Shown here in pieces: positions 53,077 to 63,208 of a DNA stretch of 64,000 bases. The translations under genes were made by a program, and so were the position numbers. This DNA is from Streptomyces sp. NBC_01275. GTDB lineage: Bacteria; Actinomycetota; Actinomycetes; Streptomycetales; Streptomycetaceae. Every line of letters starts with the position of its first letter. Within the stretch, counting starts at the first letter, position 1. Below the pieces are notes generated by a model. That model was not told the DNA's origin and did no database searches. It saw only the letters and a list, made by a program, of their open reading frames with translations. The stretch is taken from NCBI RefSeq assembly GCF_026340655.1, contig NZ_JAPEOZ010000001.1, positions 7,378,001 through 7,442,000 on the forward strand, in the 5' to 3' direction.

Positions 53077-53979
53077 ATGGCTCGACCGCGGCAGCATGCC
53101 GACACCTCGTCCCTGACGGCGACGGTGCCCCGCCAGTTCGTCCACCGCGCATCCGTGGCGGAGACCCTCCTCACCGGCTGGAAACGCACGGGGAACGACC
53201 GATTCTCGATCCAGGCACAGTGGCCGCGAGGACACGGGTTACACGTGTCGCCCGATTGGTCCGCATACGACCCGCTGCTCGTCGTCGAGACGATCCGTCA
53301 GGCCGGCACGCTGATCGCCCACACCGAGTACGGCGTGCCCCTGGATCACCAGTTCGTGTTGCAGGAGTTCCAAGTCGTCACGGTGGAAGGGAGGTTGAGC
53401 GTCGGTCCGCTGCCGGCCGAGTCGGACGTCGACCTGGTCTTCGCCGACGTGCAGTACCGCGGCCGACGCCTCGGGGGAGCCCGCTACACCGCGCGCGTCC
53501 TACGCGACGGCGACCTCGTCGCGACCGCGGACGTCGCCTTCACCTGCGTCAGCCCGCCCGTCTACCGTCGGCTGCGCGACGGACGCACCGCCGAGTCGGT
53601 GGCCGTCGTACCCCTTCCGCCCGGTCTCGCGCCGGCCGTCGTGGAGCGTGCGCTGCCCTCCGACGTCGTCCTCGCTCCCGACGACCGTCCCGATCGCTGG
53701 CAGTTGCGAGTGGATACCGCGCACCCCGTTTTCTTCGACCATCCCCTCGATCACGTTCCCGGCATGCTGCTGCTGGAGGCCGCCCGCCAGGCCGCCTGGC
53801 TGCGAAGAACCGGCGAACGGCCGCCGGCGGCTTACTACGCCGTCTTTCTTCGGTACGCCGAGCTGGACGAACCCATCTGGATCGAGGCGAAGGCCGTGCA
53901 CGGCACCGACGTACAAGTCCTGGGGACACAAGGGGAGTCGGCGGTCTTTCAATGTCTGGTCAGTACCGCCGCACGGTGA
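53077..53979 (+). CDS. AfsA/ScbA-family gamma-butyrolactone biosynthesis protein
   Basis: The 300-residue protein has two AfsA hot-dog-like repeats: VHRASVAETLLTGWKRTGNDRFSIQAQWPR with DPLLVVETIRQAGTLIAHTEYGVP, and VDTAHPVFFDHPLDHVPGMLLLEAARQAA. It should condense dihydroxyacetone phosphate with a beta-keto acyl thioester, the first step to butyrolactone signals. The accompanying reductase genes are not in the window. Confidence 0.92.
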   Translation: MARPRQHADTSSLTATVPRQFVHRASVAETLLTGWKRTGNDRFSIQAQWPRGHGLHVSPDWSAYDPLLVVETIRQAGTLIAHTEYGVPLDHQFVLQEFQVVTVEGRLSVGPLPAESDVDLVFADVQYRGRRLGGARYTARVLRDGDLVATADVAFTCVSPPVYRRLRDGRTAESVAVVPLPPGLAPAVVERALPSDVVLAPDDRPDRWQLRVDTAHPVFFDHPLDHVPGMLLLEAARQAAWLRRTGERPPAAYYAVFLRYAELDEPIWIEAKAVHGTDVQVLGTQGESAVFQCLVSTAAR

Positions 53980-54001
53980 GCTATTGTGTACTGGGGGTAA
54001 G

Positions 54002-54027
54002 AAACAAACGGCATGACCCGTTCTTTA
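54002..54027. promoter_or_regulatory. Autoregulatory-element-like palindrome before the second receptor-like gene
   Basis: AAACAAACGG and CCGTTCTTTA flank a 6-base spacer: 7 of 10 positions pair. The ACGG/CCGT core is perfect. It lies 22 bases upstream of the second TetR gene and is likely bound by one of the two receptor homologues. Confidence 0.6.
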
Positions 54028-54048
54028 CCGGCCAGGAGAGACCAGTCG

Positions 54049-54696
54049 ATGGCGAGGCAGTTACGCGCTGAACAGACCCGCGCGACGATCATCACGGCCG
54101 CAGCCGACCTGTTCGACCGGCACGGCTACGAATCGACGAGCCTCAGCGACATCGTCGAGCACGCCCGTGTCACCAAGGGAGCCCTGTACTTCCACTTCGC
54201 GGCCAAGGAGGATCTGGCCCACGCCATCATGGAGTTGCAGTCCCAGGCCTCGCGTCGGGTCGCCGGCGAGATCGACGACCGGGGGTACCCCGCCCTCGAA
54301 GCCCTGATGCGCCTCACCTTCGGTCTCGCCCGGCTGTCGGTCGAGGGCCCGGTCGCCCGGGCGGGCCTACGGCTCGCCACCGGCGGGGTCGCGGTCAAGC
54401 CGCCCCTGCGGCACCCGTTCGCGGAGTGGCTGGAGCTGATGACCCGACGGCTCGTCGGCGCGGTCAGGGAGTCCGACATCCACTCGGACGTCGACGTCGA
54501 CGCGGTAGCCCACTCCCTGGTCTGTTTCTTCGTCGGCACCCGCGTGGTGGGCCGCTCCCGCGAACCCGCGGCCCGACTGCCCCGCCGCATGGCAGAGATG
54601 TGGCACGTCCTCATCCGGGGCCTCGTCCCGGTGCCGCGCCGCCCGCGCTATCTGAGCCTGGCGGCACGGCTGGAGAGGGAGATCATGGCCGGGTGA
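54049..54696 (+). CDS. Second gamma-butyrolactone-receptor-like TetR regulator (pseudo-receptor candidate)
   Basis: The 215-residue regulator shares the GBL-receptor DNA-binding half (ARQLRAEQTRATIITAAADLF; HGYESTSLSDIVEHARVTKGALYFHFAAKEDL) with a diverged ligand half. Its calculated charge appears more basic than the first receptor, a trait of pseudo-receptors such as ScbR2. The ATG at 54049 has AGGAGAG 8 bases upstream. It is 69 bases downstream of afsA in the same direction. Confidence 0.87.
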   Translation: MARQLRAEQTRATIITAAADLFDRHGYESTSLSDIVEHARVTKGALYFHFAAKEDLAHAIMELQSQASRRVAGEIDDRGYPALEALMRLTFGLARLSVEGPVARAGLRLATGGVAVKPPLRHPFAEWLELMTRRLVGAVRESDIHSDVDVDAVAHSLVCFFVGTRVVGRSREPAARLPRRMAEMWHVLIRGLVPVPRRPRYLSLAARLEREIMAG

Positions 54697-54717
54697 GCGC
54701 AGGCGCGCGGAGGTACG

Positions 54718-55956
54718 GTGAGCCGTATGCCCGACACCTCCGCCCCGCCGCCCGTCCTCCTCGGCGACGAGCCCGGCTCCTTCCCGCACGGCGTCCTGGC
54801 CGAACGGCACCCGGCGATCATCCGACAGGTGCGGGACGCCTTCCCCTACGACCCCGACGTCCACCGCGCCCTGGACGCGCTGCTGGTGAGCTGCACCAAG
54901 GGCGTCATCGAACCGCTTCCCGCCGATGCGCACGACCGGGACCGCTGGCGTGTCTGGGGTCTCGACGCGTATGAGGGCCGGTCCTGGTTCGAGGTGCCGT
55001 GGCTGTGGTCGGAGAGCTACTTCTACCGCCGACTCCTCGAAGCCGTCGGATACTTCGGCCCCGGCGTCTGGCAGGGCGTCGACCCGTTCCGCCCCTTCAA
55101 GCTCGCCGAACTCGACGCCCCCGAGACCGACGAGGAACTGGCCGTACTCGACACCCTCGAAGCCCGCCCGGCCGACGAACGGGCCCGCGCCCTGCTGCAC
55201 GGCTCCCTCTGGGGCAACCGCGCCGACCTCGGCTTCCGCCTCTCGGACGCCGACGCCGAGGAGCGGGACGCCGTGGCCGGACTGGTCGCCGACGACGGCG
55301 AGACGCTGTGGTCGCTGCTGCCGACGCCGGGATCTCCTGCGGAAGCCGTCACGGAAACGGACGCGGCGTCCGCCCCCGCCGTGTCCACCGTCTGTCTGAT
55401 CGCCGACAACGCCGGCCGTGAGCTGATCCCCGATCTCCTCCTCGCCGCGCACCTCCTCGCCCAAGGGCGCGCCGGGCGGGTGGTCCTGCAGGTCAAGCCG
55501 TACCCGTACTACGTCTCCGACGCCACGACCGCCGACGTGGTCGATGCGCTCAGGAAGCTGACGGGGGCGCGGGGAGCGGCCGCCGAGTACGGCAGGCGGC
55601 TGTGGGCGGCCATGGCGGACGGCACGCTCACCGTCCGCGCGCATCCCTTCTCCGCATCCCCGCTGCCGTACGCGGAGATGCCGCAGGACCTCCGTGCCGA
55701 GTTCGCCGCGGCCGACCTGACGATCGTCAAGGGGGACCTCAACTACCGCCGTCTGGTGGGCGACCGGCCCTGGCCCCCGACCACCCCCTTCGCCGAGGTC
55801 ACCGCCCACTTCCCGGGCCCGGTCGCCGCCCTGCGCACGCTCAAGTCCGACGTGATCACCGGCCTGTCCGCGGACACCGAGGCCGCGTTGGTCGCCGCCG
55901 AGGGACAGCGCTGGCGGACCGGTGGGACGCATGCCCTGATCCAGGTCCGCCGCTAG
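54718..55956 (+). CDS. DUF89 (damage-control phosphatase ARMT1-like) protein
   Basis: The 412-residue protein contains the metal site of DUF89 phosphatases: IADNAGRELIPDLLLA (Asp-Asn), LTIVKGDLNYRRLVGD and RTLKSDVITGL near the C-terminus. The family hydrolyses damaged or overflow sugar phosphates. The GTG at 54718 follows GGAGG; an ATG nine bases later is possible. Confidence 0.88.
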   Translation: MSRMPDTSAPPPVLLGDEPGSFPHGVLAERHPAIIRQVRDAFPYDPDVHRALDALLVSCTKGVIEPLPADAHDRDRWRVWGLDAYEGRSWFEVPWLWSESYFYRRLLEAVGYFGPGVWQGVDPFRPFKLAELDAPETDEELAVLDTLEARPADERARALLHGSLWGNRADLGFRLSDADAEERDAVAGLVADDGETLWSLLPTPGSPAEAVTETDAASAPAVSTVCLIADNAGRELIPDLLLAAHLLAQGRAGRVVLQVKPYPYYVSDATTADVVDALRKLTGARGAAAEYGRRLWAAMADGTLTVRAHPFSASPLPYAEMPQDLRAEFAAADLTIVKGDLNYRRLVGDRPWPPTTPFAEVTAHFPGPVAALRTLKSDVITGLSADTEAALVAAEGQRWRTGGTHALIQVRR

Positions 55957-56062
55957 GGGCGCGACCTCCCGGTCGAACTCCCGCACGAACGCGAGCGGGC
56001 CGATTCACGCGATGGTGTGATCATGTGCCGCCGGGTGGATGGCCGTTCGGACCCCCGGGTAG

Positions 56063-58264
<2,202 letters not shown>

Positions 58265-58289
58265 GGCACCCCTGAATGAAACGGGGCGC

Positions 58290-59033
58290 TCAGGGAACTG
58301 CGGGCTGGGATCCCGCCCGTAGTGCGGCGTGCTCCACGGCGGCGCGCGCCAGCGCCCGGACGATCGGGTGCGGGCGCGAGCCGTCGCCGGACAGCTCGGG
58401 CTGGAACAGGGAGGCCAGGAAGAAGGGATGGCCCGGGAGTTCGGCGATGCGGACGTGTCCGTCCTCGTCGTGCCCCGAGAAGCGCAGACCGTGCGCCCGC
58501 AGGGTGTCCAGGTGGCGTGAGGGGCCGTAGGCGCAGAAGTAGCGCTCGACCGTGCGCTGCGAGCCGATGACGGACTGGGCGAGCGAGCCCGGCTCGATCG
58601 TGACGACGCCCTCGTGGCCCACGAGGGAGCACGCCAGCGGTTCGATGAGCGGGTCCTCCGCGTCGGGGTCGTTCTCGGCGTGCGCCACGCGCGTCAGCCC
58701 GCACACGTTCCGGGCGTACTCCAAGAGGGCGTGCTGGAAGCCGCCGCAGGTGCCGAGGAAGGGGATGCCCTCCTCGCGCGCGGTGCGCACGGCGGACAGG
58801 ACGCCCGCCTCGCTGCGGTACGGGCTGCCCGGCACCACCCACACGGCGTCGAAGCCGCGCACCGCGCCCTCGGCCGCCGCTTCCTCGGACGGGATCCAGT
58901 AGGCGTCCAGGACCAGCCGGTCCCGGGCGGCGAGGGCCTCCAGCAGAAGCGGGATGCGGGTGTGCGAGACGACGTTGGGAGAGCGGTCGCCGACCAGGGC
59001 GACCTTGGCGATCTGAGCTGCGCTGTCGGTCAT
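58290..59033 (-). CDS. Glutamine-amidotransferase-like protein related to the C-terminal part of CTP synthase
   Basis: The 247-residue protein has VALVGDRSPNVVSHTRIPLLLEAL, VVPGSPY, the nucleophile elbow GTCGGFQHALLE and LFQPELSG with the His-Glu region altered. It matches actinobacterial CTP-synthase-like GATase proteins without the synthetase domain. Two nearby ATGs (59033 and 59042) are possible. It is divergent from a LysR regulator. Confidence 0.8.
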   Translation of the reverse strand: MTDSAAQIAKVALVGDRSPNVVSHTRIPLLLEALAARDRLVLDAYWIPSEEAAAEGAVRGFDAVWVVPGSPYRSEAGVLSAVRTAREEGIPFLGTCGGFQHALLEYARNVCGLTRVAHAENDPDAEDPLIEPLACSLVGHEGVVTIEPGSLAQSVIGSQRTVERYFCAYGPSRHLDTLRAHGLRFSGHDEDGHVRIAELPGHPFFLASLFQPELSGDGSRPHPIVRALARAAVEHAALRAGSQPAVP

Positions 59034-59138
59034 GTCCCTCATCCTGCGAGCGACCCGCACTTCACGTCCAACGATGATTGCTGCACTCTCGATAAGCAGA
59101 ACTGATACGGAACGCTCGCGGCCTGCGATTCTGGTGCC
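59034..59138. promoter_or_regulatory. Divergent promoter with LysR-type T-N11-A candidates
   Basis: The AT-richer stretch around 59070-59110 between the GATase-like and LysR genes should hold both promoters and a LysR binding site. No exact palindrome was assigned. Confidence 0.4.
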
Positions 59139-60005
59139 ATGGACCCGCACCTCCTGCGCACCTACGTCACCGTCGCGCGCCTCGCCTCCTTCTCCGAGGC
59201 CGCCCGCGCGCTCGGCTACACCCAGTCGGCCGTGTCCCAGCACATCGCGGCCCTCGAGCAGGACCTCGGCGCGCCGCTGCTGACCCGCCGCCCCGTCGCC
59301 CCCACGGCGGCCGGCGAACGGCTCCTCGAACACGCGGGCGCGCTGCTGCTGCGCCTGGACGCGGCCCGAGCGGACGTCGTGCGGATCGCCTCGGCGCCCC
59401 CGCACGGACTGACGCTCGCGACCTCGCCGACCGCCCTCGGCCCCGCTGCCCTCGCCGCGCTCCCGCCCGCCGGCGTGACCCTGCGCGTGCTCGCCCGCGA
59501 CGACGTGCCCGCCGCGGTCGCCGCCGGCGCCGCCGACGTGGGCCTCGTCGACGGCCTGGCCGCGCCCAGCGACCCGCTCCGGCTGCCCGACGTCGCGCCG
59601 CTGACCACGCACGGCGTGGGGGAGGAGCCGGTCTGCGTCCTCCTGCCGGACGCGCACCCCCTGGCCCGGCGCACCGGCCTGCGCCTGGGCGACCTCGCCG
59701 ACGCGCGCTGGCTGGACGCCCCCGACACCGGCCTGCCGCTCGCCCAGCTGCGCGCCGCGGGCGGCGGCCACGGCTTTCGCCCCGCCCTGCGCTACGACGG
59801 CGTCGACGTCCGCGTCCTGACCGCGCTGGCCGCCGCGGGCCACGGACTGGCGGTGCTGCCCCGCTCGGCGGCCACCGGCGTCCCGGGCGCGGCCGCCGTC
59901 CCAGTCGTCGAGCCCCGGGTCGTCCACCGGACCGAGCTGGTGCACGCCGGTACGCCGTCAGGCGCCGCGCGGGCCCTGGTGGAGGCGCTGTCCGCGCACG
60001 CGTGA
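59139..60005 (+). CDS. LysR-family transcriptional regulator
   Basis: The 288-residue protein has the LysR helix-turn-helix (LLRTYVTVARLASFSEAARALGYTQSAVSQHIAALEQDLGAPLLTR) and a substrate-binding domain with many Ala/Asp residues. It probably regulates the divergent GATase-like gene. Confidence 0.93.
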   Translation: MDPHLLRTYVTVARLASFSEAARALGYTQSAVSQHIAALEQDLGAPLLTRRPVAPTAAGERLLEHAGALLLRLDAARADVVRIASAPPHGLTLATSPTALGPAALAALPPAGVTLRVLARDDVPAAVAAGAADVGLVDGLAAPSDPLRLPDVAPLTTHGVGEEPVCVLLPDAHPLARRTGLRLGDLADARWLDAPDTGLPLAQLRAAGGGHGFRPALRYDGVDVRVLTALAAAGHGLAVLPRSAATGVPGAAAVPVVEPRVVHRTELVHAGTPSGAARALVEALSAHA

Positions 60006-60041
60006 GCCGTCCTCCCGCGGGCCTCGCGCCTGCCCCCGCTT

Positions 60042-60078
60042 GCTCCTTCCGCCCGCTCCTTCCGCCCGCTCCCTCCGC
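60042..60078. repeat. 13-bp tandem repeat after the LysR gene
   Basis: GCTCCTTCCGCCC occurs twice in tandem and is followed by a partial third copy, between the LysR and PDZ genes. Confidence 0.7.
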
Positions 60079-60183
60079 TAGTCCTCCCGCCCGGGCTACC
60101 TCTCCTGACGACCGGTCAGTCTCACTCGTTCGTGGCTCGTGGTGCGCCGGCGTGCCGGGTAGAGCACCAGCCGGAGGCGATCC

Positions 60184-60759
60184 ATGGAACAGACAGCGTT
60201 GCGTCCCAAGCCCATGCCCGGCCAGGAGCCCGGCGGCGGCGCCGGGCGAGGCGGTCAGGCCCGGCGCCCGCACGCCGCACGCCGACGCGGCCGTCGGCTG
60301 ACGACCCTGCTGTTCGGCCTGTCCGTCGGCACGGTCCTCGTCCTGTCCGGCGTGGGGCTCGGCACCGTCGGGGCGACCGTGATCGGCATGAGCAGACTGG
60401 CCGAACTGCAACGGCAGACCGGGCAGGGCCCCGCACCCGCTCGCCCGGGTTCGACCGCGCCCACCACGTCGGCCGCCCCGTCGCCCGGAGCGGCCCGCGC
60501 CACCCTGGGCCTGGAGGCGGTGGACGCGGAGCAGGCGGGCGCCCGGATCATCGCCGTCCACGTCCCCGGCCCCGGCTACACGGCCGGCCTCGTGCGCGGC
60601 GACGTCCTGCTGGCGTTCGGCAGGACGAGGATCGACTCGGCGACGGATCTCGCCCGGGCGGTCGCCGAGTCGCGACCCGGGAAAGAGGTGAGACTGACGC
60701 TCCGTCACCAGAGCGGCGGATACCAGCAGTTGACCGTCGCACCCGGAGTCGTCACCTGA
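60184..60759 (+). CDS. Membrane-anchored PDZ-domain protein
   Basis: The 191-residue protein has a basic cytosolic N-terminus, one membrane helix (about 38-62), an Ala/Pro/Ser linker and a C-terminal PDZ domain (about 105-190; IIAVHVPGPGYTAGLVRGDVLLAFGRTRI, GKEVRLTLRH). No protease domain is attached, so it may target or regulate one. GGAGG precedes the ATG. Confidence 0.87.
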   Translation: MEQTALRPKPMPGQEPGGGAGRGGQARRPHAARRRGRRLTTLLFGLSVGTVLVLSGVGLGTVGATVIGMSRLAELQRQTGQGPAPARPGSTAPTTSAAPSPGAARATLGLEAVDAEQAGARIIAVHVPGPGYTAGLVRGDVLLAFGRTRIDSATDLARAVAESRPGKEVRLTLRHQSGGYQQLTVAPGVVT

Positions 60760-60948
60760 GGGACGGGACGGAGGCCGGGCGACACCGACGCTCCTCTCCT
60801 GCCGCACCCATGAGCGCCTCCCCGGCGCCTCTCTGCGGAAACCCGTGCAATCGGCTCGCGCCGCCCCCGCTGTCCGGGCAGGATGCTGCCCATAGTCACC
60901 ATGTATCGGCCGGCAGGTCAGTCGCCACGTCCTTCAGGGAGGCCCGGA

Positions 60949-62094
60949 ATGACCGGCACCGCATCCGCGCCCTTCACCGCCGACGACTACCGGGCCCGCA
61001 TGGAGCGGGCGGCGCGCGAGGCCGCCGACGCGGGGCTGGCCGGACTCCTCGTGGCGCCGGGACCCGACCTCGTCTGGCTCACCGGCTACGCGCCCCCCGC
61101 GGTCACCGAACGGCTCACCCTGCTCGTCCTCGCCCCCGGCCGCGCCCCCGTCCTCGTCGTGCCGACCCTGGAGGCCCCCGACGCCGCCAAGGCGGCCGGA
61201 GCCCCGGCCCTGACCCTGCGGGACTGGACCGACGGCAAGGACCCCTACGCGATCTCCGCAAGCCTCCTCGGCACGGGCGGCTCGGACGGCGTGGGCGGCC
61301 GGTTCGGGATCAGCGACAACGCCTGGGCGATGCACCTGCTCGGCCTGCAGAACGCGCTGCCCGCCACGTCCTACGCCTCCCTCACCGAAGCCCTGCCCAT
61401 GCTGCGCGCCGTGAAGGACGCGGCGGAGCTGGAGCTCATGGCGGCCGCGGGAGCGGCCGCTGACGCAACGTTCGAGGAGATCCGGAAGGTTCCCTTCGCC
61501 GGCCGCCGGGAGTCCGAGGTCGGCGCCGACCTCGCCGACCTGCTGCGGCGGTTCGGACACTCCCAGGTCGACTTCACGATCGTCGCCTCGGGACCCAACG
61601 GCGCCAACCCGCACCACGAGGTCGGCGACCGGGTCATCGAACGCGGCGACATGGTCGTCCTCGACTTCGGCGGCCTCAAGGACGGCTACGGCTCCGACAC
61701 CTCCCGCACGGTCCACGTCGGCGAGCCCACCGACGAGGAACGCCGCGTCCACGACCTGGTCCGCGCCGCCCAGGAGGCCGGTTTCCAGGCGGTGCGGCCC
61801 GGCGTCGCCTGCCAGGAGGTCGACCGGGCCGCCCGCGCGGTCATCGCCGACGCCGGATACGGCGAGTACTTCATCCACCGCACCGGCCACGGCATCGGCG
61901 TCACCACCCACGAGCCGCCGTACATGATCGAGGGCGAGGAGCGGCCCCTCGTGCCCGGCATGTGCTTCTCCGTAGAGCCCGGCGTGTACCTGCCGGGACG
62001 GTTCGGGGTGCGCATCGAGGACATCGTCACCGTCACCGAGGACGGCGGCCGACGGCTCAACGACACCACTCGCGAGCTGGTGATAGTGGACTGA
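60949..62094 (+). CDS. Xaa-Pro aminopeptidase-like M24 peptidase (PepQ/PepP type)
   Basis: The 381-residue enzyme has a creatinase-like N-domain and a pita-bread M24 domain with all five metal ligands: VLDFGG and DTSRT (Asp), TGHGIG (His), VEPG (Glu) and RIEDIV (Glu). It should hydrolyse N-terminal Xaa-Pro bonds. AGGGAGG before the ATG at 60949 decides the start over an upstream ATG. Confidence 0.92.
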   Translation: MTGTASAPFTADDYRARMERAAREAADAGLAGLLVAPGPDLVWLTGYAPPAVTERLTLLVLAPGRAPVLVVPTLEAPDAAKAAGAPALTLRDWTDGKDPYAISASLLGTGGSDGVGGRFGISDNAWAMHLLGLQNALPATSYASLTEALPMLRAVKDAAELELMAAAGAAADATFEEIRKVPFAGRRESEVGADLADLLRRFGHSQVDFTIVASGPNGANPHHEVGDRVIERGDMVVLDFGGLKDGYGSDTSRTVHVGEPTDEERRVHDLVRAAQEAGFQAVRPGVACQEVDRAARAVIADAGYGEYFIHRTGHGIGVTTHEPPYMIEGEERPLVPGMCFSVEPGVYLPGRFGVRIEDIVTVTEDGGRRLNDTTRELVIVD

Positions 62095-62146
62095 GCCACC
62101 CCTCCAGGAGCCCCCTGCCACCCACCCGATCGGCGACGGCGCGACC

Positions 62147-63097
62147 ATGACCCAGGCACCGACACCCACCGCGGACACCGTCCGCCGACTGGTCCGCGCC
62201 CTCGTCAAGGAAGGCGGCACGGGCGGCGCCGGCCTCGAGGTGGCGCCCGTCGCCGAGGGCCGGCCCTCGACCTGGTGGGTCGGCGCCCGCCATGTGCTGC
62301 GGCTCGCCCCCGACCGCGACGCGGCCGTGCGCCGGCGCCGCGAACTGCGCCTGCGCGACCTCGTGCGCCCGCACCTCCCCCTCGCCGTGCCGACCAGCGT
62401 GGCGCACGGCGAGTGGTCGCCCGGACTGACGTACACCCTCGACGTCAAGGTGCCCGGCGGGACGGCCGAGGAGCATGACGTGTCGGCGATCGGCGAGGCC
62501 GATCTGGCGGGGCTGCTCGGCGGTCTGCGCGAGGTGCCGCCCCGGCAGGCCGAGGCGCTCGGCGTGCCGCGCGTCGCTCCGCGCTCCCTGGAGGCGCTGC
62601 GCCGGATGGCCGTGGCCGCCGCCCAACGCCTCGCCGCCGCCGACGAGTTCGATCCCGCACGTCTGCACCAGCTCACCCCGCCCGGCGCGGCCCAGCTCGC
62701 CGCGCAGCCCGCGGCCGCCGTCCTCGTGCATCACCGGCTGCGGGGCGAGCATCTGGTGGTCAGCGCCGACGGCCGGGTGCGCGGTGTCCTCGACTGGACC
62801 CAGGCGGTGCTCGGCGACCCCGCCGAGGACATCGCGGGCCTCGGCCTCGCCGTCGGCTCCGGCGCCGCCGTACGCGCCGCCACCCTGGCCGGCTACGGCG
62901 CCCGCCCCTGCCTGCGCGGCCTGTGGCTCGCCCGCTGCGACACCGTCGTACGCCTCGCCGAACGTCTCGACGGTCAAGGGGCCGAGTCGCCGACGCTGCT
63001 GCGGACGCAGTTGCGGCGAGCCTGGGAGGCGATCCTGCTGGAACGGGTGACAGAGCTGCGCGAGGACGGCGAGCAGGGGGCGGACGAGGAGCTGTAG
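62147..63097 (+). CDS. Aminoglycoside-phosphotransferase-like kinase with degenerate catalytic loop
   Basis: The 316-residue protein has the APH/choline-kinase fold, with WWVGARHVLRLAPDRDAAVRRRRELRLR near the N-terminus. The catalytic HxDxxxxN motif is replaced by HHRLRGEHL (residues 195-203), lacking the Asp and Asn, while the metal-binding DW (Asp 216, VLDWTQAVLGDPAEDIAGL) remains. It follows the M24 gene by 52 bases. It may be a pseudokinase or use other residues. Confidence 0.8.
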   Translation: MTQAPTPTADTVRRLVRALVKEGGTGGAGLEVAPVAEGRPSTWWVGARHVLRLAPDRDAAVRRRRELRLRDLVRPHLPLAVPTSVAHGEWSPGLTYTLDVKVPGGTAEEHDVSAIGEADLAGLLGGLREVPPRQAEALGVPRVAPRSLEALRRMAVAAAQRLAAADEFDPARLHQLTPPGAAQLAAQPAAAVLVHHRLRGEHLVVSADGRVRGVLDWTQAVLGDPAEDIAGLGLAVGSGAAVRAATLAGYGARPCLRGLWLARCDTVVRLAERLDGQGAESPTLLRTQLRRAWEAILLERVTELREDGEQGADEEL

Positions 63098-63208
63098 GGC
63101 GGCGGGCGGGGACAAGGGCGGCGAGTGCGGGGCGGCGGAGGCGCGGTAAGGCGGGGGGCGAGGGCGGCGGGTGAGGGCTGTGGGCGGTGTGGCGGCCCTG
63201 GAAGGCTC

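Noticed and set aside
52246..54696. Idea that the AfsA/receptor genes belong to a polyketide or peptide cluster in the window
   Set aside because: No PKS, NRPS or other assembly-line genes lie within the 64 kb; only geosmin synthase is nearby.
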